A stretch of DNA of 47,985 nucleotides from Anderseniella sp. (GTDB lineage: Bacteria; Pseudomonadota; Alphaproteobacteria; Rhizobiales; Aestuariivirgaceae): NCBI GenBank assembly GCA_030626025.1, contig DAOUPT010000024.1:1-47985 (forward strand). The letters are read 5' to 3'. The number at the start of each line of letters is the position of its first letter. The first letter of the stretch is position 1. Shown here piece after piece: positions 35,860 to 43,581 of this stretch. Both the position numbers and the translations under genes were made by a program. The notes beneath the pieces were generated by a model that ran no database searches, was not told where the DNA came from, and worked only from the letters and a program-made list of their open reading frames with translations.

Positions 35860-36795
35860 TTACCCCTTCCGCCCCAGCCACAGTGATACCGTCAATCCCT
35901 TGCCATTGGGGGCCGCCAGACTGACATGTTTTTCCACTTCCAGCCCGGCCCGCTCGCACCAGCGCATTACATCTTCATCTGATATCCCCAGCCGCCGGTG
36001 CGCCTGTTCGTCTCGTAAAAACTCCAACTCATGCGGGGCAAAATCTACAATGACTATCCGTCCGCCCGGTTGCAGCACCCGCGCGGCTTCTTCCAGCGCC
36101 CCGTCGGGATCACTGAGAAAATGCAGCACCTGGTGGATGGTGACCAGATCGATGCTTTCAGCATCCATTGGCAGGGAAAACAGATCACCATGCCTGACCT
36201 GGGCGTTTTTCAAGCCACTGTCTTCCAGCCGCGACCGGGCAATGGACAACATTTCGCGGCTGGCATCAAGGCCGGTAGCGTGTTGGCACAGCGGCGCGAG
36301 CAGTTCGAGAATAGCCCCAGTGCCGGTACCGATATCAAGATAACTGGCAATTTTGTTCTTGCCAACAAGCGCGAGTAAAGCTTCTTCAACCCGCTCCTCA
36401 GACACATGCAGCGAGCGAATTTCGTCCCAGTTTTTGGCATTGGCGCCAAAATAGCTTTCCGCCACCTCACGCCTGGCCCGTAATATATCCTGAACCCGGA
36501 CCAGATCGCGCTTGACCGAAGCATCAGACATCGGAATGAGTTTAACAATGCTGGCCGCAATGTCAGCCCCCTTACCCTCCTGACGCATCCGAAACAACAC
36601 CCAGCTGCCTTCCTTAAAGCGCTCAAGCAGCCCAGCTTCAGTCATCAACTTGAGGTGTCGCGATACACGCGGCTGACTTTGACCGAGGATTCTGGTCAAT
36701 TCAGAAACATTGAACTCATCGCGTGACAACAAATGCAAAAGACGCAAGCGCGTTCCCTCGCCTGCCGCTCTCAACCCTGCCAGCAATTGTTCCAT
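35860..36795 (-). CDS. ArsR-type regulator fused to a SAM methyltransferase
   Basis: Residues 1-80 form an ArsR winged helix (FNVSELTRILGQSQPRVSRHL in pieces), and about 140-311 a class I methyltransferase with YLDIGTGTGAILELL, TGLDASREML and GGRIVIVDFAPHE. Such fusions are common in Hyphomicrobiales, where as I recall they often stand before metF; here no metF is adjacent. The role is unproven but a link to SAM or methionine metabolism is reasonable. ATG at 36795 with GGGG five bases upstream; a GTG two codons earlier is possible. Confidence 0.87.
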   Translation of the reverse strand: MEQLLAGLRAAGEGTRLRLLHLLSRDEFNVSELTRILGQSQPRVSRHLKLMTEAGLLERFKEGSWVLFRMRQEGKGADIAASIVKLIPMSDASVKRDLVRVQDILRARREVAESYFGANAKNWDEIRSLHVSEERVEEALLALVGKNKIASYLDIGTGTGAILELLAPLCQHATGLDASREMLSIARSRLEDSGLKNAQVRHGDLFSLPMDAESIDLVTIHQVLHFLSDPDGALEEAARVLQPGGRIVIVDFAPHELEFLRDEQAHRRLGISDEDVMRWCERAGLEVEKHVSLAAPNGKGLTVSLWLGRKG

Positions 36796-36946
36796 TATCA
36801 CCCCAAATTCACAACTTTGTCAGATGATATCAAACCATGTGCGCAAAATCTCAATTAAAATAAACTATTTCCCGCCATGTTAACCAAAAAAAAGACATAG
36901 TGCGAAAGGATAAGGACCTTGACGACCAAAATAGATAAATATTGCT

Positions 36947-36975
36947 TTGACCATAAGAAATATATTAGCTACAAC
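36947..36975 (+). promoter_or_regulatory. Probable mlaA promoter
   Basis: TTGACC (36947-36952), 17 bases, then TACAAC (36970-36975), about 47 bases before the mlaA start. The rest of 36796-37022 is AT-rich and shows no gene. Confidence 0.45.
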
Positions 36976-37022
36976 CTCTTTGGGTATATGGCAAAATGAG
37001 AGAATTTCGAGAGTAACGATAA

Positions 37023-37991
37023 ATGCAATTTACCTTTGCAATTCACCAAAGAAAACTACCTTTTCTGACAAGCTTTGCTGTGGCCGCACTGTTGGCCACC
37101 GGTTTTGCCGGGCTGTTGACCACCGCCGTTCAGGCCGACACTCGCAATATTGGCCCCACAGCCAATAAAACCTCGCTGGTATCTGTCTACAAAAACTGGG
37201 CGAAAAACAGGCAGCAACAGGTGAAAATCCATCCTGCTTCGGCAAAAGTCAGCGTTTCAGCCAAGACCGTGAAACACGCAGCCAAGAAACCCGTTTCTGA
37301 AGATATCACCGATGCTGACATTCTGGCCCAGAGCGAGGCTGAAACCAACGACCCGTTTGAGCCATTGAACCGTCTGGTCTTTGGTTTTAACGAAATACTC
37401 GACCAGATCATTTTCACCCCGGTCAGCTATACCTACCGCACCGTTGTTCCCGGCCCGGTAAGAACCGGCCTGGCCAATGCGGTGGCCAATGCCAAGGCAC
37501 CGGTGACCTTTGCCAACGACCTGTTACAGGGCGAGCCTGAGCGGGCAAAAATCACCTTCATGCGTTTCCTGATCAACAGCACAGCCGGCATGGGTGGTTT
37601 TGTTGATGCCGCCGAAGCTGGTGGCCTTGAAAACCACACCGAAGATTTCGGCCAGACACTGGCGGTTTGGGGTGTTGGTTCAGGCCCCTATCTCGTTGTC
37701 CCGGTATTTGGCCCGACCAGCCCGCGCCACCTTGTTGGCCGCGTTGCCGACACCGCTGCGGCACCAACCACATGGATTTTGGCCGACTTAAGCCTGTTCG
37801 AGCGTTCAACCCCAACCATTGCTGATCTGGTAACCGGTCACGAGGCTATTCTTGATGACATCACAGCTTTGCGCAAAACATCACCAGATTTTTACGCATC
37901 TGTGAGAGATATTTACCGCCAGAGCCGCAAAAGCGCCATTTTGAATGGTGACCTTGGAGTTGACCCGATCCCTGATCTACCTCTTGAGTAG
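37023..37991 (+). CDS. mlaA: MlaA (VacJ) family outer-membrane lipid transport protein
   Basis: MlaA removes mislocalised phospholipids from the outer leaflet of the outer membrane and hands them to periplasmic MlaC. It has an N-terminal signal segment (about 15-38), a 65-residue Lys/Ala/Ser-rich stretch, then the MlaA domain from NDPFEPLNRLVFGFNE, with YRTVVPGPVRTGLANAVAN, RFLINSTAGMGGF, EDFGQTLAVWGVG and GPYLVVPVFGPTSPRH along the chain. The protein contains no Cys at all, so it cannot be the lipoprotein that E. coli MlaA is. The mlaC-like genes follow at once. Confidence 0.92.
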   Translation: MQFTFAIHQRKLPFLTSFAVAALLATGFAGLLTTAVQADTRNIGPTANKTSLVSVYKNWAKNRQQQVKIHPASAKVSVSAKTVKHAAKKPVSEDITDADILAQSEAETNDPFEPLNRLVFGFNEILDQIIFTPVSYTYRTVVPGPVRTGLANAVANAKAPVTFANDLLQGEPERAKITFMRFLINSTAGMGGFVDAAEAGGLENHTEDFGQTLAVWGVGSGPYLVVPVFGPTSPRHLVGRVADTAAAPTTWILADLSLFERSTPTIADLVTGHEAILDDITALRKTSPDFYASVRDIYRQSRKSAILNGDLGVDPIPDLPLE

Positions 37992-38047
37992 AATTTTAAA
38001 CTTGTTTTCATCAACCACTTTCAAACCACCAAGGCAAATTTACAACC

Positions 38048-38629
38048 ATGATTGATTTTTCTGTCTCGCGTCGAACTGCTTTCCTTCTGGCCGCTATGCT
38101 GGTACCCGCCACATTGCAAGTGCCACAAGCAAACGCGGCAGCACCGGCAGAAAAATACGTCGAGCAGGTTGGTAACGGTGTTCTGGCCGCTGCCAGAGCA
38201 GGATCGGTCAGCAAATTCCGCACTTTGATGCAACGCAACGCAGCCATCTCAACCATAGCGATTTATTCCCTTGGCCCCTACCGCAAGAAGCTTCCCGCCG
38301 GGCGCAAAAAGGAATATTACGCGCTGGTTGCCAAACACATCTCAAAAGTTTTCGCCAACCATTCAAAAAAACTGGCAGGACGCTCAATCACCGCAATATC
38401 CAGCCGCACCAAAGGCCGCAGTGTCATTGTCAAAAGCAAGCTGAAATACCCCTCGGGCAAAACGTCAAACGTCACTTGGCGTTTGATTAAACGGGGCAGC
38501 AATTTCAAGATATTTGACATCAACGTCCAAGGCATCTGGCTGGCCAGCACCCAAAAAACCGATTTCATTTCGGTTTTACGGCGCAACAATGGCGATATAA
38601 ACGCGTTATTTTCTTACCTAAAGAAATAA
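38048..38629 (+). CDS. mlaC: MlaC-family periplasmic phospholipid carrier, copy 1
   Basis: A 193-residue basic protein with a signal peptide that has a Tat-like start (SRRTAFLLAA) and ends near ANAA. The mature part has the MlaC pattern: VGNGVLAAARAGSVSKF, IYSLGPYRKKLP, WRLIKRGSNFKIFDINVQGIWLA and RRNNGDINALFSYL. MlaC shuttles lipids between MlaA and the MlaFEDB pump; no pump genes are in this window. It follows mlaA by 56 bases and is the first of three paralogues. Confidence 0.85.
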   Translation: MIDFSVSRRTAFLLAAMLVPATLQVPQANAAAPAEKYVEQVGNGVLAAARAGSVSKFRTLMQRNAAISTIAIYSLGPYRKKLPAGRKKEYYALVAKHISKVFANHSKKLAGRSITAISSRTKGRSVIVKSKLKYPSGKTSNVTWRLIKRGSNFKIFDINVQGIWLASTQKTDFISVLRRNNGDINALFSYLKK

Positions 38630-38746
38630 ATTCTGTCTGGCTCTTGAGTTTGTCGACAAAATCGCCGACTTATAAGGGGCTATATGCTCCCCTCAAGTAT
38701 GTGCATAAAAATGCGGTGGGACAAACAACACGGGATTTGACAAACA

Positions 38747-39394
38747 ATGCGACCAGCAAGACGTGCAAGCTCTTTTCCAATTAGCCGTCGGCAAATATTG
38801 AACTTTGCAGCAACAACGGTATTTGCTGGCTTTCTTACCCTGACCGCACCTGAAAATGCCAATGCCCTGTCCGGCCCCGAACGGCATGTCACCAAAATAG
38901 CAAACAGTGTCATCAGGCTGGCCAACAGCAACTATCGCGGTAAAACCCTGCACAGAAAGTTTGAACGCCTTTTATCCACCCATGCCAACATGAACGCAGT
39001 AGCCAGATTTTCGCTGGGACGATATCGCCGCCAACTCCCGGCAAAACTTAAATCCCGCTACAACAGGCTGATAAAGGCATATATCGCTGGCTTGTTTGTA
39101 TATTACGCCAATGATTTCAAAGGTCGCGGCCTAACCATCCGCAGTTCGCGAAAGAGCGGCAAATCGGTCATCATCGACAGCCGCATCAAAGGTTCCGGTA
39201 CCTCCAAAAAAATTCTCTGGCGGGTCTATTCCAAAGGCCGCCGCCATCGCGTTACCGATGTCAACATTCGCGGCGTTTGGCTAAGCATTCAGATGCGGCA
39301 AAAACTGACCCAGCTCCTTAAACGCAACAATGGCGACTTCAACAAATTACTGGCTTTTCTGGCTAAATACAAAAACTGGGTGCCCCAAAGTTGA
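38747..39394 (+). CDS. mlaC: MlaC-family periplasmic phospholipid carrier, copy 2
   Basis: A 215-residue basic protein with a longer N-terminus carrying ISRRQILNFAAT (Tat-like) and a cleavage site near ANAL. The same marks as copy 1 are seen: RFSLGRYRRQLP, ILWRVYSKGRRHRVTDVNIRGVWLS split along the chain, and RNNGDFNKLLAFL. The three copies agree in layout but not closely in sequence, so the duplications are old. Confidence 0.83.
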   Translation: MRPARRASSFPISRRQILNFAATTVFAGFLTLTAPENANALSGPERHVTKIANSVIRLANSNYRGKTLHRKFERLLSTHANMNAVARFSLGRYRRQLPAKLKSRYNRLIKAYIAGLFVYYANDFKGRGLTIRSSRKSGKSVIIDSRIKGSGTSKKILWRVYSKGRRHRVTDVNIRGVWLSIQMRQKLTQLLKRNNGDFNKLLAFLAKYKNWVPQS

Positions 39395-39478
39395 TCGGTC
39401 AAACCGGTTGACGTCACCTTTAATCATCGCGTACCACTAATTTTCATTTTAACTTCTTGATTCGCGAAATATTCTACG

Positions 39479-40060
39479 ATGACAAGACGCTTTTTTCTGG
39501 TTCTGTGCCTATTTGTTTTTGCCGCAAGCATTCAAGCTCCGAACGCGTATGCAGCAAAAAACACCGCTGCCATCAATCAGATGAAGCGCATCGCCACCGC
39601 CTTGCGCAACGCCCAGAATGTTGGCACCCGGTCAGCCTTTCGCAGTGTAATCCGCAAATATGCCGATATTCCTGCCATCGCCCTTTATTCTCTTGGTCGT
39701 TATAAAACAAAATTGAAAAAATCCCGCCGTTCACGCTATTACCGCGGTGTTCAGGCATTTATGGGCCGTTACTTTTCCAACGAGTCGCGCCGCTACAAGG
39801 TCGCCAAAACAAAAATAAACTCAAACGTCAAACAAGATGGCGACGATGTTCTGGTCTCGACCAGAATTGAACTGACCACCGGCACTAAATACACCGTCGA
39901 ATGGCGTCTGGCCAAACGCCGCGCTGGCTACAAAATCACCGACATAAAAGTCCTCGGCTTTTCCATGACCTATCTGCAACGCGGCATGTTCACTTCGTAT
40001 GTGCGCAAAAAGAACGGCAGCGTCGAAGACCTGATCGCCGCGCTAAACCGGCATTATTGA
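39479..40060 (+). CDS. mlaC: MlaC-family periplasmic phospholipid carrier, copy 3
   Basis: A 193-residue basic protein. Signal peptide MTRRFFLVLCLFVFAASIQA followed by NAYA; RR-F-F-L could be Tat-like, but the core is as hydrophobic as a Sec signal. Shared marks are LYSLGRYKTKL, VEWRLAKRRAGYKITDIKVLG and RKKNGSVEDLIAAL. It is the most diverged copy. A terminator follows at 40100. Confidence 0.82.
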   Translation: MTRRFFLVLCLFVFAASIQAPNAYAAKNTAAINQMKRIATALRNAQNVGTRSAFRSVIRKYADIPAIALYSLGRYKTKLKKSRRSRYYRGVQAFMGRYFSNESRRYKVAKTKINSNVKQDGDDVLVSTRIELTTGTKYTVEWRLAKRRAGYKITDIKVLGFSMTYLQRGMFTSYVRKKNGSVEDLIAALNRHY

Positions 40061-40099
40061 TTACGATGAAACGCTTTCCGGTAACATCATCCTATCGCG

Positions 40100-40123
40100 A
40101 TGCCACCAGACCCTGGCATTTTT
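40100..40123 (+). terminator. Rho-independent terminator of the mla cluster
   Basis: ATGCCA (40100-40105) pairs with TGGCAT (40114-40119) around an eight-base loop and is followed by four more T. It closes the mlaA-mlaC unit before the convergent rhodanese gene. Confidence 0.6.
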
Positions 40124-40179
40124 GTTCGAGACGAGCATAACACAACCCGCCCCAATCTGATCATTCGATATCTATTGGC

Positions 40180-40779
40180 CTATTGGGTCTTGTACATTTT
40201 ATCGATGTTGAGCTTGTAGCTCCACGGCAGGCCACTGTTCTTCCAGCCATTTTTCAAGCGCCAGTTTTTGCGGTCGCCTTTTTTGACCGTGCCACCTTCA
40301 AAGCCGTCAGTTACCACATAGACTTGTTTATATCCCTTGCCCCAAAGCTTATTGGCCGCCGGCGCGCCACGTGTGCCACCTGATCGGCACATGATGATAA
40401 CCGGGTCATCCTTGCTCATGCCGCGAAGTTTCAAAGCCGCTGCGATATCACGCTCAAAATTCGGGTTGACCACCATGTTAAAAACGGGTTTCTTGGGGTT
40501 CCAGGCTTTGCGATCAGCTGTCTTGAAGGGAATATTTATATCGACCACATCGGTAAATCCGGTAAACATAATCTCGATCGGGTCACGGACATCAATAAAC
40601 AGAACTTTGTCACCCATGGATTTTTCCATATCGTGTGCTTCTTTAGAATCCACGTAAAGGTGCCACGGCGTTTGCCGTTTGGGATTGCTCGGCTCTGGTG
40701 CCGCATTGGCCGGCACAATGGCGGAAAAACCAATACTGGCTGCTGTTGCAGCAATTAAAGCAAGTTTCCAACGGTTCAT
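40180..40779 (-). CDS. Periplasmic rhodanese-domain protein
   Basis: A single rhodanese domain of 199 residues with a signal peptide (about 1-26, ending ANAA). The active loop CRSGGTRG has the catalytic Cys at about residue 131, so it can carry a persulfide; LFIDVRDPIEI is the typical N-terminal strand. A strong AGGAGA site precedes the ATG. The promoter region has a TA-rich palindrome and a CRP/FNR-like dyad. The DsrE-like gene upstream on the same strand suggests a sulfur-transfer role in the periplasm. Confidence 0.9.
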   Translation of the reverse strand: MNRWKLALIAATAASIGFSAIVPANAAPEPSNPKRQTPWHLYVDSKEAHDMEKSMGDKVLFIDVRDPIEIMFTGFTDVVDINIPFKTADRKAWNPKKPVFNMVVNPNFERDIAAALKLRGMSKDDPVIIMCRSGGTRGAPAANKLWGKGYKQVYVVTDGFEGGTVKKGDRKNWRLKNGWKNSGLPWSYKLNIDKMYKTQ

Positions 40780-40821
40780 AAATCTTCTCCTGAGTTAAGG
40801 CATGTGCACATTCACATCGTA

Positions 40822-40839
40822 TATTAGTTTTTTCTAATA
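40822..40839. promoter_or_regulatory. TA-rich palindrome upstream of the rhodanese gene
   Basis: TATTAG-TTTTTT-CTAATA, 43 bases before the start. With one flanking base on each side it matches the palindrome at 29911-29930 at 18 of 20 positions. A -10 element (TATTAG on the minus strand) lies inside it, so a bound repressor would block RNA polymerase. Confidence 0.6.
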
Positions 40840-40859
40840 CACATTCAACGCCAACAGCT

Positions 40860-40873
40860 ATGACTTATGTCAA
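40860..40873. promoter_or_regulatory. CRP/FNR-family-like dyad
   Basis: ATGAC-TTAT-GTCAA is a dyad (TGAC/GTCA) that matches TTGAT-N4-ATCAA at seven of ten positions. Its centre is 36 bases upstream of the palindrome centre. Confidence 0.4.
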
Positions 40874-40946
40874 AATCAGAAGACAAATAACAACCAGCAA
40901 ACCTTGCCATCGCAAAACCTCTGCGATGGCAAGGTGTATTGTCAGA

Positions 40947-41408
40947 TTACCAGGACAGCGTTTTTACATTTGGTGCAAAAAGAATACTGCTGACCAGCTC
41001 GGGATTACCCATTTGGACCCCGTCAATATAGTCTTGCTTGGTCAGACCGGCAGCTTTCGAGCACAACCCGCACATGATGACCTGGCCACCGTCCTTGATG
41101 AACCCGCTGAGCATATCCTGAATGGACAGTCCTTTGGCTTTCATCAGGCCGTGCACATGGGAGGCACGTTTTTTATCTGCCAGATAAATCGCTCTGACAT
41201 TCAGCCAGATCGCAACCGGCTTGTGGCCATTTTTCAGGACCTTTTGATGAGCAAAGGCGATAGCCTTTGCCGCTGACCATGTGTCGTCAGTGGTCAGATT
41301 GATAAAAAGGCCCGGCTCGGCTTCATCGGCACTAGCGTGTGAAACAGCGCCGGTGAGCACAACGAACAGGCAAAGTGTAGCAGTCAGTAAAGTTTTTAGA
41401 GTTCTCAT
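40947..41408 (-). CDS. Secreted DsrE-like protein
   Basis: A DsrE/DsrF-fold protein of 153 residues with a signal peptide (cleavage near SHASA). The segment VIMCGLCSKAAGL contains two Cys (113 and 116) in the position of the sulfur-carrying Cys of the family. Members move sulfur or act in redox; a periplasmic copy beside a rhodanese fits persulfide handling. I take the ATG at 41408, nine bases after AAAGGA, not the one at 41417, which touches it. It follows the DUF2946 gene by 48 bases. Confidence 0.82.
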   Translation of the reverse strand: MRTLKTLLTATLCLFVVLTGAVSHASADEAEPGLFINLTTDDTWSAAKAIAFAHQKVLKNGHKPVAIWLNVRAIYLADKKRASHVHGLMKAKGLSIQDMLSGFIKDGGQVIMCGLCSKAAGLTKQDYIDGVQMGNPELVSSILFAPNVKTLSW

Positions 41409-41420
41409 GAGAGTCATTCC

Positions 41421-41461
41421 TTTAATTCAATAATGATTTTTGTTTCGAAAATTGAATTAAA
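41421..41461 (-). promoter_or_regulatory. Inverted repeat covering the DsrE ribosome site
   Basis: TTTAATTCAA (41421-41430) and TTGAATTAAA (41452-41461) are exact complements around 21 bases. The dyad spans the DUF2946 stop codon, and its near arm ends in AAA of the DsrE Shine-Dalgarno AAAGGA. It may be an mRNA hairpin that controls DsrE translation, or an operator. Confidence 0.45.
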
Positions 41462-41849
41462 CCGGAGGTGCTCGCGGCCAGTGACGCAAACGGGCAACAT
41501 TGCCAAAAGGGACAGTGGAAACCATTCCATAAGCTTCGGCACCAACAGCATCTGGGGAGAAATGCGCCAAAATTGAAGGTGTAAAAGTATTTTGAGAAAG
41601 AGAAAAACTCAGGCAGACCGGACAGGTTTCACTGTCTGGTGAAGTCCGCGGCCCTGGTGACGGCAAATCTGTCGCGGCAGGCACATAAGCAAGACCTTGT
41701 GCAGTACAGATAACAACATATCCGCCACCTTCTTGACCGGCAATTTGCGGCATTGCCTGCGAAAACAGCACAAGGCCAGGCAACAAAACAGCAAAAACCG
41801 CCAGATACAACGGCAACACCCGCCGCCTCAATGTCATCATCAATCTCAT
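41457..41849 (-). CDS. DUF2946-like protein
   Basis: A 130-residue protein with one N-terminal hydrophobic segment (about 10-32), then ICTAQGL and TCPVCLSFSLSQ, the Cys pattern that marks DUF2946. The function is unknown; relatives often sit near metal-handling genes. It is first in a probable operon with the DsrE-like gene. Several ATGs stand at the start (MRLMMTL), so the true start is uncertain by up to four codons. Confidence 0.7.
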   Translation of the reverse strand: MRLMMTLRRRVLPLYLAVFAVLLPGLVLFSQAMPQIAGQEGGGYVVICTAQGLAYVPAATDLPSPGPRTSPDSETCPVCLSFSLSQNTFTPSILAHFSPDAVGAEAYGMVSTVPFGNVARLRHWPRAPPV

Positions 41850-41883
41850 CAGCTGACGGTTACTTCATTTCAACATAACGCAC

Positions 41884-41897
41884 GTGATCCAGATCAA
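41884..41897. promoter_or_regulatory. FNR/FixK-type box in the DUF2946 / transporter gap
   Basis: GTGAT-CCAG-ATCAA matches TTGAT-N4-ATCAA at nine of ten positions. It lies 35 bases before the DUF2946 start and 207 bases before the binding-protein gene, so the first is the likelier target. Nothing else is evident in 41850-42103 except a GGGAGA ribosome site before 42104. Confidence 0.5.
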
Positions 41898-42103
41898 TTA
41901 TGTCAACAATTTCCATCCTGTGACGGCTGGTTGGATTTGGGTCGCGCAAAATTGCCATCCCACCCGTATTATCTCAAAGTCGAATTGCCGCTTCCCCGCC
42001 CACCCACTATGCTTGATCTTGAATATATGGATGTTTCTGCACACGCATCCAGATTTCAGCCCAAAACGGGCATACATGTTCCAAGTGTGAGGGAGAAAAT
42101 TTA

Positions 42104-43456
42104 ATGAGCGATATTTTCAAAAAACCGGTATCACGGCGTACCGTTGCCAAGGGTGGACTGGCGTCTATTCTGGCCGCTGGCGCAATGCCAACCATTTTTA
42201 CAGGCGCTTCTCATGCTGCCTATTGCAACGAGCCAACGGGCGGTGATGTTACCCTTGGCTTTAACGTGCCACAAACCGGCGCCTATGCTGATGAAGGTGC
42301 AGATGAATTGCGCGCCTACAAACTGGCTGTCAAACACCTTAACGGTGAAGGCGACGGCGACATGCTCAACACATTTAAGCCTTCAGCGCTTAAAGGCAAC
42401 GGCATCCTCGGCAAGAAAGTCAAATACGTCACCGGCGACACCCAGACAAAATCTGATGCTGCCCGGGCTTCTGCCAAGCGGATGATCGAAAAAGATAAAG
42501 CACTGGTTATCACCGGTGGCTCATCATCCGGTGTGGCGATTGCCGTACAAGGCTTGTGTCAGGAAGCTGGCGTGATCTTTATGGCTGGCCTGACCCACTC
42601 AAATGACACAACCGGTAAAGACAAACGTCGTAACGGTTTCCGTCACTTCTTTAACGCCTACATGTCAGGCGCTGCTCTTGGTCCTGTGCTTGAAAAAGAA
42701 TATGGCAAAGAACGCAAAGCCTATCACCTGACAGCTGACTACACTTGGGGCTGGACACAAGAAGAGTCCATGAAGAACACCACAGAAGCTCTTGGCTGGA
42801 AAACCACCAAGACTGTCAAAACCCCTGTGGGTGCTGGTGACTTCTCACAATACATCACTCCAGTGCTGAACTCAGGCGCCGATGTTTTGATCCTTAACCA
42901 CTACGGTAAAGACATGATCAACTCACTGACCCAAGCTGTTCAGTTTGGTCTGCGCGACAAGCAGGTTAATGGCAAGAACTTTGAAATCATCGTTCCATTG
43001 TTCTCACGTCTGATGGCGCAAGGTGCGGGTGAAGCGATTAAAGGCATCCTTGGTTCAACCAACTGGAACTGGTCTTTGAAAGATCCGGCATCTGCTGCTT
43101 TTGTTAAAAGCTTTGGCGCTGAATATGGTGCTCCTCCTTCAATGGCGGCTCACACCTGTTATTGCCAAACCCTGCTTTATGCAAATGCCTGTGAAATGGC
43201 TGGCACTTTCTCACCAGAAGGTGTGGTTAAATCACTGGAAGGCTTCAAGTTTGATGGCCTTGGCAATGGTGCAACCGAATATCGCGCCGAAGATCACCAG
43301 TGCTTTAAAGATGTTCTGGTGGTGCGCGGCAACCAAAATCCAACATCACAATACGACCTGCTTGAAGTGGTGGAAGTCACCCCTCGCTCGCAAGTTGAGT
43401 ATGATGCGAAAATCTTTGGTGGCGACCTCGGTCCGGTTAACGCCAAGCCCTGCTAG
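42104..43456 (+). CDS. ABC transporter substrate-binding protein (branched-chain amino acid/amide type)
   Basis: A periplasmic binding protein of 450 residues, larger than LivJ/LivK. The Tat signal VSRRTVAKGGLASILAAG stands at residues 9-26 and cleavage is expected after SHA. The mature part begins VTLGFNVPQTGAYADEG and has two alpha/beta lobes (TGGSSSGVAIAVQ; YHLTADYTWGW; VLILNHYGKDM). It contains seven Cys, several at HTCYCQTLLYANACEMAG, which is unusual and suggests disulfides. The ligand may be an amide or sulfonate as well as an amino acid; it cannot be told here. GGGAGA precedes the ATG. Confidence 0.88.
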   Translation: MSDIFKKPVSRRTVAKGGLASILAAGAMPTIFTGASHAAYCNEPTGGDVTLGFNVPQTGAYADEGADELRAYKLAVKHLNGEGDGDMLNTFKPSALKGNGILGKKVKYVTGDTQTKSDAARASAKRMIEKDKALVITGGSSSGVAIAVQGLCQEAGVIFMAGLTHSNDTTGKDKRRNGFRHFFNAYMSGAALGPVLEKEYGKERKAYHLTADYTWGWTQEESMKNTTEALGWKTTKTVKTPVGAGDFSQYITPVLNSGADVLILNHYGKDMINSLTQAVQFGLRDKQVNGKNFEIIVPLFSRLMAQGAGEAIKGILGSTNWNWSLKDPASAAFVKSFGAEYGAPPSMAAHTCYCQTLLYANACEMAGTFSPEGVVKSLEGFKFDGLGNGATEYRAEDHQCFKDVLVVRGNQNPTSQYDLLEVVEVTPRSQVEYDAKIFGGDLGPVNAKPC

Positions 43457-43492
43457 GTTAGTCGCATAACCAAGTTATCAACATAAAATAAT

Positions 43493-43527
43493 CCTGCCGC
43501 CCCTCAATTTATTAGAAGGGCGGCGGG
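43493..43527 (+). terminator. Stem-loop between binding-protein and permease genes
   Basis: CCTGCCGCCC pairs with GGGCGGCGGG (one T-G pair) around a 15-base loop. There is no T-run. Such hairpins behind binding-protein genes often stabilise the upstream mRNA and lower expression of the permease genes. Confidence 0.5.
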
Positions 43528-43581
43528 AAACTAGTATAAGACTAAACATCGTAAATCTTCTGGGTGGGAAAGTTTGGGCAG

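Noticed and set aside
41884-41897. This FNR box as the main control of the ABC transporter
   Set aside because: It is 207 bases from the transporter start and much nearer to the divergent DUF2946 gene; retained only as a site of uncertain target.
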